Of a DNA stretch of 64,000 nucleotides, positions 29,185-39,614 are shown piece by piece. The notes beneath the pieces are model-generated. The model worked only from the letters and a program-made list of their open reading frames with translations. It searched no databases and had not been told where the DNA came from. Source of the stretch: Halolactibacillus halophilus (GTDB lineage Bacteria; Bacillota; Bacilli; Bacillales; Amphibacillaceae); assembly GCF_900115605.1 (NCBI RefSeq), contig NZ_FOXC01000002.1, forward strand, positions 124,001-188,000, read 5' to 3'. Made by a program: the position numbers and the translations under genes. Within the stretch, counting starts at the first letter, position 1. Every line of letters starts with the position of its first letter.

Positions 29185-29539
29185 CTGTTTTACCTCCTCG
29201 TTTGGATCCAACGTTATTATTTTGTCGTTACTTCTTTCACGATTAAAAACATGAACAGCCATTAAACATTTTACAATACTTTTTCACTTAAGAAAAGGAT
29301 TTAACAAAAGAAAGCGTATGAATCAATTTTATTCCTTTATTTTTAAAAAATTTCTTCTCTCATTACTTTGAACGAAAAACCTTATGCTGTCAAGTGTTTA
29401 TCCTTGATTTGCGATCAAGAACCTTGTAGTGATAAGCTTCTAAAAGCAGATTTTTACTTAAATTTAATTGCAATTGTCGATCAACTATGATAGATTATAT
29501 GAGTATGAAATGAGATAGTTGTATGTAGGAGGGAAAAAT
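29185..29539. other. Intergenic region between divergent yloU and rpmB
   Basis: About 355 bases, A/T-rich, no convincing gene. On the yloU side the minus strand has TTGACA at 29388-29393 without a good -10, and a TAAAAT closer to the gene. A small palindrome CTTGATTTGCGATCAAG lies at 29403-29419. The rpmB promoter is at 29468-29496. Confidence 0.5.
29468..29496 (+). promoter_or_regulatory. Probable rpmB promoter
   Basis: TTGCAA (29468-29473), 17 bases, then TAGATT (29491-29496), about 45 bases before the rpmB start. Confidence 0.5.
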
Positions 29540-29728
29540 ATGAGCCGCAAATGTGTCGTAACCGGACGTAAGACAGTTTCTGGAAACAATCGTTCACACG
29601 CGTTGAACGCTAACAAACGTAACTGGAAAGCTAATGTTCAAAAAGTACGCATCATGGTAGATGGTAAACCAAAACGTGTTTACGTATCTGCTCGTGCATT
29701 AAAATCAGGTAAAGTTGAACGTGTATAA
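29540..29728 (+). CDS. rpmB: 50S ribosomal protein L28
   Basis: Large-subunit protein, 62 residues. [27 protein letters not shown]... is the family pattern, including a zinc-ribbon-like start that has lost most cysteines. The ATG at 29540 follows AGGAGGG; the frame opens seven codons earlier with TTG but that is not used by relatives. Plus-strand, divergent from yloU, as in Bacillus. Confidence 0.97.
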   Translation: MSRKCVVTGRKTVSGNNRSHALNANKRNWKANVQKVRIMVDGKPKRVYVSARALKSGKVERV

Positions 29729-29744
29729 TCATACGTTAATGATG

Positions 29745-29787
29745 AAATAAAGCGCAGTCGCCACTTCTGGCCTGCGCTTTATTTTTT
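29745..29787 (+). terminator. Intrinsic terminator after rpmB
   Basis: A 13-base perfect stem (AAATAAAGCGCAG and complement) with a 14-base loop and a T-run, 17 bases after rpmB. Confidence 0.9.
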
Positions 29788-29883
29788 TCTTTTAATTTAA
29801 TTGGTGACAAGCATCGGACACAATCAGGCTAATGCTTTCACATCTGCGCAAACATCTTCTTAGTAAAATCTGAGTATTTTTCT

Positions 29884-29901
29884 AAAAAGGCACTTAAGCC
29901 T
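29884..29901 (-). terminator. Weak terminator-like hairpin after thiN
   Basis: AGGC-TTAAGT-GCCT followed by TTTT on the minus strand, 12 bases after the thiN stop. The stem is short. The 29788-29883 stretch, where B. subtilis has spoVM, shows no such gene. Confidence 0.4.
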
Positions 29902-29912
29902 CAACCCTTTCA

Positions 29913-30560
29913 TTAAAAAGCTGGTGGCTCATCCGCACTTATAACAATCAAGATACCTGCCTTAAAAGAAATAGACCCCGTTGTCGATACTAAATGATTC
30001 GATAGCGTTAAACTTGATCCTTCTTCTAGCGTCGCCTCCACCAATGGGTATTTAAACCCTGCTAAAGTTACACCCTCAACTTGGTCTGTTGCTGGCAAAA
30101 TCGAAATGTAACGCGTAGGATCCAGATAAAGCTGGTGCACACCGGGTAGATAAATATCAATCGTGTGGTAACAGTCCATCATTTTAGCGTTAACCCCTTG
30201 TTTGGTTAAACGTTTTAATAAAGCAATATTCACTAAAGTGTGATCTAGACGCCCACCTGTAATCCCGTAAAGAATCAACGAATCTTCTGGTTGATTTTGG
30301 AGCATTTTTATGGCGAGTTCTAAATCTGAGTCATCTTTATCTACTGAGAACACCTGCATCTGTTTTGCTTCTTTTTCAATGAATTCATGCTCCTCTTTAG
30401 AGACCGAATCAAAATCGCCAATTGCTTGATATAATGTCAGACCCGCTTCTAATATATAGAGACAACCACGATCACAACCAATCCAACAATCAACTTTTTG
30501 GTCTGTTAAACAAGGCAAGAGGGCCTTTGGCCCTCCTGCAACAATACCATATACGGTCAT
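29913..30560 (-). CDS. thiN: Thiamine diphosphokinase
   Basis: Transfers pyrophosphate from ATP to thiamine. 215 residues. GCDRGCLYILEAGLTLYQAIGDFDSVS, DKDDSDLELAIKML and LYGITGGRLDHTLVNIALL are typical. Last gene of the long remA-thiN array, two bases after rpe. Confidence 0.96.
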   Translation of the reverse strand: MTVYGIVAGGPKALLPCLTDQKVDCWIGCDRGCLYILEAGLTLYQAIGDFDSVSKEEHEFIEKEAKQMQVFSVDKDDSDLELAIKMLQNQPEDSLILYGITGGRLDHTLVNIALLKRLTKQGVNAKMMDCYHTIDIYLPGVHQLYLDPTRYISILPATDQVEGVTLAGFKYPLVEATLEEGSSLTLSNHLVSTTGSISFKAGILIVISADEPPAF

Positions 30561-30562
30561 AG

Positions 30563-31222
30563 TTACTGATCCCCGATCGCTTGACGCAATTGATTGATTG
30601 CTTCATGACGATCTGTTTTATTAAAAATAAAGCTTCCAGCTACAAACACATCAATACCCGCTTCTTTGCACCAAGCTGCTGTTTCAGTATTGATGCCACC
30701 ATCAACTTCAAACTCTAAATCTAGCTGCATATCTTTCCGCCATTGATCAGCTTGCTTGATTTGATCAAGTACACTCGGAATAAAGGACTGTCCTCCAAAG
30801 CCGGGGTTTACCGTCATGAATAATAATAAATCAAGTTCAGGCAAAATTGGACGAATCAATTCAACCGGTGTGGCCGGATTAATCACGAGCCCTGCTTTCA
30901 CGCCTTTTTCTTTAATATGCATAATCGTCCGGTGCAAGTGGGTACACGCTTCATAATGGACGGTGATTATATCAGCCCCGCTATCGGCGAATTGATCGAT
31001 GTATTGATCAGGATTTTCAATCATTAAATGGACATCCAGTGGTAAGTTTGTTACTGGGCGAATCGCATCAACGATCAATGGACCAATCGTAATATTTGGT
31101 ACAAAGTGTCCATCCATAACATCAACGTGAATATAATCGGCGCCTGCTTGTTCTACTTCTTTAATCTCTTCACCTAATTTACTAAAATCTGCAGATAAAA
31201 TTGAAGGTGCTATTTTTGACAT
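30563..31222 (-). CDS. rpe: Ribulose-phosphate 3-epimerase
   Basis: Interconverts ribulose 5-phosphate and xylulose 5-phosphate. 219 residues, TIM barrel with SILSADFSKLGEEI, HVDVMDGHFVPNITIGP, MTVNPGFGGQSFIPSVLDQI and EVDGGINTETA. Between rsgA and thiN, as in Bacillus. Confidence 0.98.
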   Translation of the reverse strand: MSKIAPSILSADFSKLGEEIKEVEQAGADYIHVDVMDGHFVPNITIGPLIVDAIRPVTNLPLDVHLMIENPDQYIDQFADSGADIITVHYEACTHLHRTIMHIKEKGVKAGLVINPATPVELIRPILPELDLLLFMTVNPGFGGQSFIPSVLDQIKQADQWRKDMQLDLEFEVDGGINTETAAWCKEAGIDVFVAGSFIFNKTDRHEAINQLRQAIGDQ

Positions 31223-31224
31223 AA

Positions 31225-32109
31225 TTAATACCTCGGCTTTCTTTGTTTAATCTCTTCATAAAATTGTTGATAATGGTCATATCTAAATGACGCAATTTCT
31301 CCGCGAGCAACCGCCTCTTTCACACGACATTTCGGTTCATTCATATGCATACAGCCTCTAAACTTACATGCTTCGCTATATTGTTCGAAATCAACGAATA
31401 ATTTCGGTAATTCCTCTAGATTAATCTCAGCAAAATCTAATGAACTAAACCCAGGTGTATCAGCGACATGCCCCCCTAAAATTGGGACTAACTCAACATG
31501 ACGCGTCGTATGCTTCCCTCGTCCGAGGCTATCTGATATGGCCGCGGTTTTAATATTTAAATGCGGGTTCAATCGGTTTAAAAAGCTCGATTTCCCAACC
31601 CCTGATTGACCAGCAATAACGGTTGTTTTTCCTGCTAGTAGTTCCTCTAACTGATGTGATTCTTGGTCAATCTCTGTTGAAAAAGATTTGACTACATACC
31701 CCATCGCTTCATAGATCTTTTGGTAGTTTGCGACCATTTCGTATTCATTTTCTTTAAGCAAGTCCATTTTAGTGAGTAAAATGACGGGGGTGATGTTATG
31801 TTTTTCAACTAAAACTAAAAAACGATCTAACAACACCGTACTAAAATCAGGCTCTTTAACAGAGACTGCAATTAACGCTTGGTCGACATTACTGACTGGA
31901 GGTCTGACTAACGCATTTTTGCGCGGTAAAAGTTTCGTGACAGTGCCATCTGTTTTGTTTGCTGATTCAAATTCAACATCATCGCCAACGAGTGGTGTTT
32001 CTTTATTTTTTCGAAACACACCTCTTGCCCGGCACTGAAATACCTCGCCTGTCTCATCTTCTACATAATAAAAACCACTAAGAGCTTTCATAATTTTTCC
32101 ATTGGCCAT
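31225..32109 (-). CDS. rsgA: Small ribosomal subunit biogenesis GTPase RsgA (CpgA)
   Basis: Circularly permuted GTPase that proofreads late 30S assembly. 294 residues: N-terminal OB fold, then G4 TKMD, G1 GQSGVGKSSFLNRL, G3 DTPGFSSLD, and a C-terminal zinc site C-x4-C-x-H-x5-C (CKFRGCMHMNEPKC). TKMD is usual for this subfamily. Abuts prkC with no gap, its likely regulator by phosphorylation in B. subtilis. Confidence 0.97.
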   Translation of the reverse strand: MANGKIMKALSGFYYVEDETGEVFQCRARGVFRKNKETPLVGDDVEFESANKTDGTVTKLLPRKNALVRPPVSNVDQALIAVSVKEPDFSTVLLDRFLVLVEKHNITPVILLTKMDLLKENEYEMVANYQKIYEAMGYVVKSFSTEIDQESHQLEELLAGKTTVIAGQSGVGKSSFLNRLNPHLNIKTAAISDSLGRGKHTTRHVELVPILGGHVADTPGFSSLDFAEINLEELPKLFVDFEQYSEACKFRGCMHMNEPKCRVKEAVARGEIASFRYDHYQQFYEEIKQRKPRY

Positions 32110-34128
32110 TTATTCACCACCTTCAATATCTTCGTATCGAATTGTCTTTTGAACTACTGTCTGATCATCACGCTCAATCCGGTAAACCGCTTGGTCATCT
32201 GGTGCGATTTCCATTGGAATCGTAAAGGTTGTATCTTCAGTAATCATTTGAACTTGGTACGTCTTTTCTGAATCGTGTGACACGTCACCAATATAGATTC
32301 TTACTTCTTGCGGGATAAGACGTTCTTCTGTCGTCGTATTTTCATCGTCAGCTGGTAATTCATCTAGTGTATAACTGACCGTCACCTCTTCTTTATACGT
32401 TTTCACCGGTTTTTCTTCTTCACCAAGTGAGACGACAAGATTGACAACCGACCCTTCTTCTACCTCAACGTCACCTTCGGGTGATTGACGAATAACTTCA
32501 CCTTCTTGCACCTCATTATCGTGTGCTTCCGTGACTTTTGCGACTAAATTTTTATCGGTTAAATAGTCACGCGCTTCTAATTCATCTAAGCCAATCAAAT
32601 CATCTAAGGTTACCATCCGCTTACCAACACTCACTTCAAATACAACAATCGTTTCAGATGGGACAACATCACTACCTGGTTGGGGTTCAACTTGCGTTAA
32701 AATCGTCCCAACGGGCTCTTCTGAATACACATCTATACGCTGAACATTTTGAAAATCTTGGTTGAGCAATAACCTTTCCACCTGACTGTAAGATTGATCG
32801 GTATAATCCTCCATCCCAACCGGTTCCTCACCTAATGATACAACGAGGTCGACCCCAGTTTCTTCTTTAACAAACCGACCGGAATCGGGTGATTGACTAA
32901 TCACTACATTAACATCAACTGAATCATCATAAACTTCCTCAATGTCATACGTTAAATTATTATTTTCTAACCAGCGTTTCGCTTCTTCTCTATCTCGATC
33001 GGTCAAATCAATTAATTCAACATCATCAGGTTGGAGTAGAATCGGCAACACAAACAAACTAAACAATAAACTAAATAGTAAAATTAATACGGCAATTGAG
33101 CTTCCCCAAATGATTTTTTTCTGCTTTGATGTTTCCTTTTTGTTTTTAGCTGTCATAGTGGAAGGATCTTGTACCATTGCCGATTTTCGATGCACAACAG
33201 TATCATCACCGGATTGATTTTGGAATAAGCTCTCCTGAATCACTGGCACTTGTTTCGTTTCATCTCCTTCTATAATAGGGACCTGAAACGGGGCTTCATG
33301 TAGCCTATCCTCATCTAATACGGTTCGTAAATCCTCAATAAATTCATCCATCGATTGATACCGATTGAGCGGATCTTTAGCAGTTGATTTCAACACTACA
33401 TTCTCGACACTTTGCGGCACGTCTTTCGCCCATTTCTTCACCGGTGGTACTACTTGTTGAAGATGTTTGAGTGCCACGGACACGGCGGATTGACCGGAAA
33501 ACGGTAAGCGACCGGTTAATAATTCAAACAAGACAATACCAAGCGAGTAAATGTCTGATTTTGTGTTTGCTAAGCCCCCCCTGGCTTGCTCTGGCGACAA
33601 GTAATGCACACTGCCCAAGACCGCATTTGTTTGCGTCATCGATGTTGAACTTAGTGCAAGTGCAATCCCAAAATCGGTTACTTTCACTTGTTTGTCACGC
33701 GTCATTAAAATGTTTTGTGGTTTAATGTCGCGGTGAATAATATGATGGTCATGCGCGTGTTGAATGGCTTCTGCAATTTGAGCTGTTATCATAACCGCTT
33801 CTTCTGGGTCTAGCGGGGCGTGGAGCTGAATGTAACGTTTGAGCGTCATACCATTGACATATTCCATCACCATATAATAAATATCGTTTTCATCATCGAC
33901 ATCATAAATCGTCACAATATTAGGATGTGACAAACTCGTCGCATTTTGCGCTTCCCGGTGAAAACGCCTGATAAAATCATCATCATTGGCATACTCAAGC
34001 TTTAAGACTTTAATAGCGACTTCTCGTTTCAAAATCGAATCAAACCCCAAGTAGACATTAGCCATACCGCCACCACCGATCAGTGACTGAACTTTATATC
34101 GTTCTCCTAATACTTTACCTTCTAACAA
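32110..34128 (-). CDS. prkC: Serine/threonine protein kinase PrkC with PASTA domains
   Basis: Membrane kinase that senses muropeptides or lipid II through extracellular PASTA repeats. 672 residues. Kinase domain about 1-275: GGGGMANVYLG, VAIKVL, IIHRDIKPQNILM, VTDFGIALALSS, GSVHYLSPEQARGG. One membrane helix near 340-366. Then three PASTA repeats and a C-terminal extension. It starts with TTG at 34128; GGAGGTGA about seven bases upstream lies inside the end of prpC, and the genes overlap by seven bases. In B. subtilis PrkC controls germination and cell-wall metabolism; spore signals are probably irrelevant here. Confidence 0.97.
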   Translation of the reverse strand: MLEGKVLGERYKVQSLIGGGGMANVYLGFDSILKREVAIKVLKLEYANDDDFIRRFHREAQNATSLSHPNIVTIYDVDDENDIYYMVMEYVNGMTLKRYIQLHAPLDPEEAVMITAQIAEAIQHAHDHHIIHRDIKPQNILMTRDKQVKVTDFGIALALSSTSMTQTNAVLGSVHYLSPEQARGGLANTKSDIYSLGIVLFELLTGRLPFSGQSAVSVALKHLQQVVPPVKKWAKDVPQSVENVVLKSTAKDPLNRYQSMDEFIEDLRTVLDEDRLHEAPFQVPIIEGDETKQVPVIQESLFQNQSGDDTVVHRKSAMVQDPSTMTAKNKKETSKQKKIIWGSSIAVLILLFSLLFSLFVLPILLQPDDVELIDLTDRDREEAKRWLENNNLTYDIEEVYDDSVDVNVVISQSPDSGRFVKEETGVDLVVSLGEEPVGMEDYTDQSYSQVERLLLNQDFQNVQRIDVYSEEPVGTILTQVEPQPGSDVVPSETIVVFEVSVGKRMVTLDDLIGLDELEARDYLTDKNLVAKVTEAHDNEVQEGEVIRQSPEGDVEVEEGSVVNLVVSLGEEEKPVKTYKEEVTVSYTLDELPADDENTTTEERLIPQEVRIYIGDVSHDSEKTYQVQMITEDTTFTIPMEIAPDDQAVYRIERDDQTVVQKTIRYEDIEGGE

Positions 34129-34871
34129 GAGGCGTCACCTCCTGCTTGTTCATTAATTAACACAAGGGAGATATTATCTTCGCCGCCACGAGCATTAGCC
34201 GCATCAATCAACTGCTTACCTGCATCATCAATTTTTTGTACCGATTGAATAATTGTTTTTATTTCTTCATCTGTTAATTTATTCGTTAACCCGTCTGTAC
34301 AAAGTAACAACGTATCGCCTAGCTCACAACTCACCATAGTAACGTCAACATCAATGGCAAGGTCGGTACCGACTGCCCGAGTGAGAATATTCTTCTTTGG
34401 ATGGACCCGAGCTTCTTGTTCGGTTATTTCACCTGCATGAATGAGCGCATTCACAAGGGAGTGGTCTTTAGTAATTTGTCTTAGTTGACCTTCAGCTAAT
34501 TTATAACAACGGCTATCACCAACATGCGCGACAACCGCCATCTCGTCAATAATGATGACGACCACAACCGTCGTCCCCATCCCACGATAGGCGTCATTTT
34601 CTTTTGCTTTTTGATAAATTTGTTCATTGACTGTTTGAATCGATTTGATAAGATAGCGTTCAACATCATCAACGCGTGTGAACTGTCGCTCCTTTGGCCA
34701 GTGCGTTTGGAAATACTGTAAAACCATGGCGCTGGCTACATCTCCAGCATTATGGCCTCCCATACCATCAGCAATGACATACAACGTTTGTTTGTCTTGA
34801 TTACAGACGACACCACCCGTGTCTTCGTTATAAGGACGAACGCGTCCTTGATCGGTTATAAATATATGCAT
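34122..34871 (-). CDS. prpC: PP2C-type protein phosphatase PrpC (Stp)
   Basis: Dephosphorylates PrkC and its targets; metal-dependent. 249 residues. RPYNEDTGG, VIADGMGGHNAGDVAS, VAHVGDSRCYKL, LLCTDGLTNKLTDEEI and GGEDNISLVLI carry the metal-binding aspartates. The frame opens upstream; two tandem ATG codons (34874 and 34871) follow GAGGTG, and 34871 has the better spacing. Confidence 0.97.
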   Translation of the reverse strand: MHIFITDQGRVRPYNEDTGGVVCNQDKQTLYVIADGMGGHNAGDVASAMVLQYFQTHWPKERQFTRVDDVERYLIKSIQTVNEQIYQKAKENDAYRGMGTTVVVVIIIDEMAVVAHVGDSRCYKLAEGQLRQITKDHSLVNALIHAGEITEQEARVHPKKNILTRAVGTDLAIDVDVTMVSCELGDTLLLCTDGLTNKLTDEEIKTIIQSVQKIDDAGKQLIDAANARGGEDNISLVLINEQAGGDASC

Positions 34872-34892
34872 CATTTTCACCTCACCCACTGA

Positions 34893-36254
34893 TTACATAT
34901 CATCAGTTGCTTGTTTATATTGTAATCGGGTTAAAAAGAACCCATCGGTTTGATATTCATCAGGGAATATTTGCAAGCCAAATGGCGTAATCCCTGCTGA
35001 ATTTTGTAAGAAGTCCGGTAATTCAGTAAAGAAGTTTGGATCGACTTCGTATCGTGTTTGACCAGATAAAAACTCAGCCACTAACGCTTCGTTTTCTGTT
35101 GGGTCAATGGTGCACGTACTATAAATCAGTTTTCCGTCTTCTTTTAATAAAGGCATGATTGTCGCCAACATATCGAATTGAATCATCGATAGGTTTAAGA
35201 CATCTTCATTTGTTTTCGTATACTTGATATCTGGCTTCGTTCGAATGACACCAAACCCCGAACACGGAGCATCAATCAAAATCCGATCAAATGTCTTAGG
35301 CTCAAAAACTTGGTCAAGCTTACGTGCATCCATCGCTTTGGTCTTCATATTGATCAACCCTAATTGCTCGGCTTTTTTCTCAACGAGTGATGTTTTCTTC
35401 TCATGTAAGTCATAGCTATACACATGCCCAGTATTCGATAAACGCTCGGCTAAATCCGTCGATTTACCACCGGGTGCACTGCAGCTATCAAGAATTGTCT
35501 GCCCTTCCTTAACCGCCATCATCTCTCCAACTAACATCGACGTTTGGTCTTGAATAGTCACAATGCCTTCTTCAAAGTAAGGGTGTTTCAAAATATTACC
35601 TGTGTTAATTATAAGACCTTTAGACGAAAACGGTGAGTCTTCTACATCAAATCCGTCCTCTGTTAAGCATTGTTTCACCTCGTCACGGCTCATTTTTAAT
35701 GGATTGACCCGTACCGATTTATCTGCTTTTATTAACTGGGCCTTGGCGATTTGTTCAGCCTTTTCTAGACCATAACTATCGATCCAGCGTTCGATTAACC
35801 ATTCAGGTGTACTCGTTTCGATGCTGAGTCTTTTCGTTTCCGGCTCAATTTCACCATACGAGGGGAAGCCTTGACGTAATGCTTGACGTAACACACCGTT
35901 GACTAATTTAACAATGCCTTGATGTCCTCTCTTTTTCGCAAGCTCAACAGCTTCATTAACGACCGCATGATCAGGTACCTTATCTAAATATTTTAGTTGA
36001 TAAAATGACAGGTAGAGTAACCACTTGACCCAACTTTGCAGTTTGCTTGTTTTTTTTACAAACTGATCAAGGTCATACGCTAACGTTAATTTCCGGTTTA
36101 GTGTCCCGTAAACAAGCTCAGTAAACAGACCTTGATCTCTACTCTCTAAATCATTGCTTTTTAACGTTTGATCAATCAATAAATGACTAAAGGCACCGTT
36201 ATCGCCCACTTTAACGAGCACGTCCAACGCATGCGCTCTAACTGTTTTACTCAT
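34893..36254 (-). CDS. rsmB: 16S rRNA m5C967 methyltransferase RsmB
   Basis: Methylates cytosine 967 of 16S rRNA. 453 residues: an N-terminal NusB-like helical domain and a C-terminal SAM-dependent domain with [35 protein letters not shown] and catalytic Cys in [12 protein letters not shown]. The ATG at 36254 has AGGTGA six bases upstream and overlaps the fmt stop; a GTG three codons earlier is part of that site. In B. subtilis rlmN follows; here prpC follows directly. Confidence 0.96.
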   Translation of the reverse strand: MSKTVRAHALDVLVKVGDNGAFSHLLIDQTLKSNDLESRDQGLFTELVYGTLNRKLTLAYDLDQFVKKTSKLQSWVKWLLYLSFYQLKYLDKVPDHAVVNEAVELAKKRGHQGIVKLVNGVLRQALRQGFPSYGEIEPETKRLSIETSTPEWLIERWIDSYGLEKAEQIAKAQLIKADKSVRVNPLKMSRDEVKQCLTEDGFDVEDSPFSSKGLIINTGNILKHPYFEEGIVTIQDQTSMLVGEMMAVKEGQTILDSCSAPGGKSTDLAERLSNTGHVYSYDLHEKKTSLVEKKAEQLGLINMKTKAMDARKLDQVFEPKTFDRILIDAPCSGFGVIRTKPDIKYTKTNEDVLNLSMIQFDMLATIMPLLKEDGKLIYSTCTIDPTENEALVAEFLSGQTRYEVDPNFFTELPDFLQNSAGITPFGLQIFPDEYQTDGFFLTRLQYKQATDDM

Positions 36255-37188
36255 AGTGTTCACCTAATACTTTCCCTATCTTAAATGGATGTTGACCATT
36301 TAAGAGATCTTTAATTGGCATGCGTTTCTTTCCTGCCAGTTGAATATCTGTTAGTTTCACTGAGCCCTCGCCTGCTTGTACAACTACCCCGTTTTGTTCG
36401 AGTGCGATAATCGTTCCGGGCGCTTGATTTGTGTGGGTTTGGTTTGTTTCAACCCACCATAATTTCACGTTCTTTTCATCTAGTGTTGTACTAGCGACAG
36501 GGAAAGGGTGCATCCCGCGCACATGATTATAAATGTCGTTACTCGTTTTATTCCAATCAATCCGTTCTTGGTCACGGGTAATGTTTCTCGCATATGTGAC
36601 TTTGCTTTCATCCTGCTTAGTTGGTGTGAGTGTATGATTAAATAATTTTGGCAACGTTCGTTGTAAAAGGTCCCGTCCAACTTCACTCAATTTATTAAAC
36701 AGACTGCCTACATGGTCCTCCCGTTCAATCGGAAGTGTCTGTTGCGTTAATATGTCCCCAGCATCTAGAGCTTCAACCATATACATAATTGTGACGCCCG
36801 TTTCACGTTTTCCGTCAATAATTGCTTGGTGTATTGGCGCACCACCACGGTAATCTGGGAGTAGTGAGGCATGGACGTTAATACAGCCATAATAAGGTGC
36901 TTCTAGTAACACATTTGGGACAATCTGACCGAATGCTGCGGTCACGATTAAATCCGGCTTGGCTTCAAGTACAGGCGTATAATCTGTCTTGATTTTTTCT
37001 GGTTGAAAGACTGCTAACCCCAAGCGCTCAGCTGCCACTTTCACCGGTGGTGGCGTTAACACTTTTTTACGCCCTTTGGGCCGATCAGGTTGGGTGACGA
37101 CAAGAGGAATATCATAGCCATCTTTCACTAACTGTTCCAAAATAGGCACACTAAAGTCAGGTGTTCCCATAAATACAATCCGGTTCAT
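36247..37188 (-). CDS. fmt: Methionyl-tRNA formyltransferase
   Basis: Formylates initiator Met-tRNA. 313 residues. [34 protein letters not shown] and the catalytic [24 protein letters not shown] are present; the C-terminal OB domain follows. The peptide deformylase gene def, which precedes fmt in B. subtilis, is not here. Confidence 0.98.
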   Translation of the reverse strand: MNRIVFMGTPDFSVPILEQLVKDGYDIPLVVTQPDRPKGRKKVLTPPPVKVAAERLGLAVFQPEKIKTDYTPVLEAKPDLIVTAAFGQIVPNVLLEAPYYGCINVHASLLPDYRGGAPIHQAIIDGKRETGVTIMYMVEALDAGDILTQQTLPIEREDHVGSLFNKLSEVGRDLLQRTLPKLFNHTLTPTKQDESKVTYARNITRDQERIDWNKTSNDIYNHVRGMHPFPVASTTLDEKNVKLWWVETNQTHTNQAPGTIIALEQNGVVVQAGEGSVKLTDIQLAGKKRMPIKDLLNGQHPFKIGKVLGEHYE

Positions 37189-37202
37189 AATTAACCTTCT
37201 TT

Positions 37203-39614
37203 CTACATAAGTTGTTGTGGGTTTAAATCAATATGGATCATTAACTGTTCTTTTCTACTTTCAGCTTCATAATGCTGTAGTATTTTTCTTAATACCGACA
37301 TTAAGTCAGGTTCATCTTTATATTTTACCATGCATTGAAAGCGATAACGACCTTTAATTCTTTCAATCGGTGATGGCGTTGGACCAAGAATAACCGCTTC
37401 CTTCGTCAAATGTTTAACAAGTAATTTTTGAATTACCCGCGTCACTTCTTCTGCCTTCAAGCGATTTTCGTGCGTCACCGTTATTAAGGTCAGGAAATAA
37501 TACGGGGGATATTGATAGGCTTTTCTAAGGGCCATCTCTTGTTTGAAAAAACCGTGGTAGTCATAGTCTTTCGCGAACAACACACTATAATGTTCAGGCG
37601 TATACGTCTGAACAATAACTTCTCCAGTCAATTCATGCCTACCTGCCCGACCTGAAACCTGGGTGAGCAATTGAAAGGTCTTTTCTGCCGCTCTAAAGTC
37701 TGGCAAGTTTAATAAGCCATCAGCCGCAAGCACACCGACAAGAGTAACATCTGGAAAGTCTAGACCTTTCGCGATCATTTGTGTCCCTAGTAAGATATCA
37801 GCTTGTTTATTTCCAAATTGTTTCAATAATCGTTCATGTGCGCCTTTTTTTCTTGTCGTATCAACATCCATGCGAATGATACGTGCTTCGGGGAAGGTTT
37901 CGTTTAAAGCTTCTTCAACCTTTTCTGTCCCAGTTCCGAAAAAGCGAATCGATTCTGACTGACAGTTTGGACAAACGTTAGGCATCGGCTCACTGTAATT
38001 GCAATAATGACATTTAAGCCGGTGATCCCGTTGGTGATAGGTAAGCGAGATGTCACAAGATGGACATTCCACTGTATGCCCACAATCACGGCACATGACA
38101 AACGTTGAGTAACCACGTCGATTTAAAAACAGTACCACTTGTTCTCGTTTTTCAAGTCGCCGCTCGATGGCTTCTTTCAGTTGACGTGAAAACATTGTTC
38201 GATTGCCTTGATGCAGTTCTTCTCGCATGTCTTGAATCGTCACCTTTGGCATCAGTGATTGATTGATTCTTTCCGGCATCTCTATCAACTGATAGACGCC
38301 TTTTTTTGCTCGGGCATACGTTTCAAGTGTAGGTGTTGCCGTGCCTAATACAACCGGACACTTGTGATAGTCTGCCCGGTGTTTAGCGACATCACGAACG
38401 TGATAGCGCGGATGATCTTCTTGTTTATAGGTCGACTCATGTTCCTCGTCTATAATAATCATCCCGAGGTTTTCAAATGGCGCAAAAATAGCTGAGCGCG
38501 CCCCTACAGCCACACTGACCTGTTTCTTTTGGATTTTCCGCCATTCATCAAAACGTTCACCTTTAGATAAAGCGCTATGTAATACAGCCACCGCATCGCC
38601 AAAACGACGTTTAAAACGCTCAACCATCATTGGTGTTAAACTAATTTCTGGTACGAGGACAATCGCTTCTTTGTCCTGTCTTATCGCTAAATCAATCGCC
38701 TGTAAGTAGACTTCTGTTTTACCACTGCCAGTCACGCCGTGCAGTAAGAAGGTTTTTGCTTCGTGTTGATTCATCTTTCGAACAATCGCATCAAGCGCTT
38801 TTTGTTGTTGCGGAGCTAAGGTGAGCGGGGTTGTTTTTTCTGTTTCCCCTTGATAAGGGTCCCGATTCACTTGTTGTTTAACCAGGCGAATCAGTTGTTG
38901 GTCAATTAGCTTATTGAGTGTGTTTCGCGTTGTTTTATTGTCTTTCAGCACTTTTTTGAGTGGACGGGTTGCATGATCATCTAAAAAATATTGAACGAGT
39001 TCGAATTGTTTTTTGGACTGTTTAGTGAGGTCGGCTAAATAAAGATCGAATTTAGCTTCTGTTCCAATGACTTCAACCATTGTGACATATTTGAAACTTT
39101 CATTTGTTGACACGTGATAATCCCACTCGACATTTCCTTTTCCAATCTCATCATTGACGATCCGTAAAGGAAAATCATCATTTAACTCGTCAAACCCAAT
39201 ATAATCCCGCCCGTCAAATAAATCAGCCAACCGTTGATTTATTGGTGGATGAAGCCGGTGGAGCGATTTATCATACGATGCTTTTAGCGCTTGTGGTAGC
39301 ATCGCTTGAAAACTTGAAATAAAGTAACTCAGCGTTGACTCAGCAAGCCATTGACCTAAATCTATCAGTTCTTTTGTTAGAACAGGTTGTACATCAAGTG
39401 TCGTTTTAATTTGTTTTAACTTCGTTTCATCAAACGTCGTTTCATTAACTGTCTCTAACACATACCCCATAATCGTTCGATTACCAAATGGTACTATCAC
39501 CCGCATACCAATCTCTATTGCTCCTAATAACTTATCAGGAATGAGGTAATCAAAGAATCGATTAATATTACTTGCGGGTACGTCGACGACAACTTTAGCA
39601 ATTTTTTCTGTCAT
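37203..39614 (-). CDS. priA: Primosomal helicase PriA
   Basis: Restarts collapsed replication forks. 803 residues. N-terminal DNA-binding domain (about 1-260); helicase core with [40 protein letters not shown]; zinc-binding insertion with paired CxxC motifs (CRDC, CPSC, CHYC, CPNC); motif [10 protein letters not shown]. Start overlaps coaBC by four bases. Confidence 0.98.
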   Translation of the reverse strand: MTEKIAKVVVDVPASNINRFFDYLIPDKLLGAIEIGMRVIVPFGNRTIMGYVLETVNETTFDETKLKQIKTTLDVQPVLTKELIDLGQWLAESTLSYFISSFQAMLPQALKASYDKSLHRLHPPINQRLADLFDGRDYIGFDELNDDFPLRIVNDEIGKGNVEWDYHVSTNESFKYVTMVEVIGTEAKFDLYLADLTKQSKKQFELVQYFLDDHATRPLKKVLKDNKTTRNTLNKLIDQQLIRLVKQQVNRDPYQGETEKTTPLTLAPQQQKALDAIVRKMNQHEAKTFLLHGVTGSGKTEVYLQAIDLAIRQDKEAIVLVPEISLTPMMVERFKRRFGDAVAVLHSALSKGERFDEWRKIQKKQVSVAVGARSAIFAPFENLGMIIIDEEHESTYKQEDHPRYHVRDVAKHRADYHKCPVVLGTATPTLETYARAKKGVYQLIEMPERINQSLMPKVTIQDMREELHQGNRTMFSRQLKEAIERRLEKREQVVLFLNRRGYSTFVMCRDCGHTVECPSCDISLTYHQRDHRLKCHYCNYSEPMPNVCPNCQSESIRFFGTGTEKVEEALNETFPEARIIRMDVDTTRKKGAHERLLKQFGNKQADILLGTQMIAKGLDFPDVTLVGVLAADGLLNLPDFRAAEKTFQLLTQVSGRAGRHELTGEVIVQTYTPEHYSVLFAKDYDYHGFFKQEMALRKAYQYPPYYFLTLITVTHENRLKAEEVTRVIQKLLVKHLTKEAVILGPTPSPIERIKGRYRFQCMVKYKDEPDLMSVLRKILQHYEAESRKEQLMIHIDLNPQQLM

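Noticed and set aside
29403-29419. Short palindrome CTTGATTTGCGATCAAG as an operator
   Set aside because: Only six-base arms in A/T-rich sequence, with no known regulator and no good promoter overlapping it.
31740-31780. RsgA G4 motif TKMD as a deviation from NKxD
   Set aside because: TKxD is usual in the RsgA/CpgA subfamily, unlike the RbgA case.
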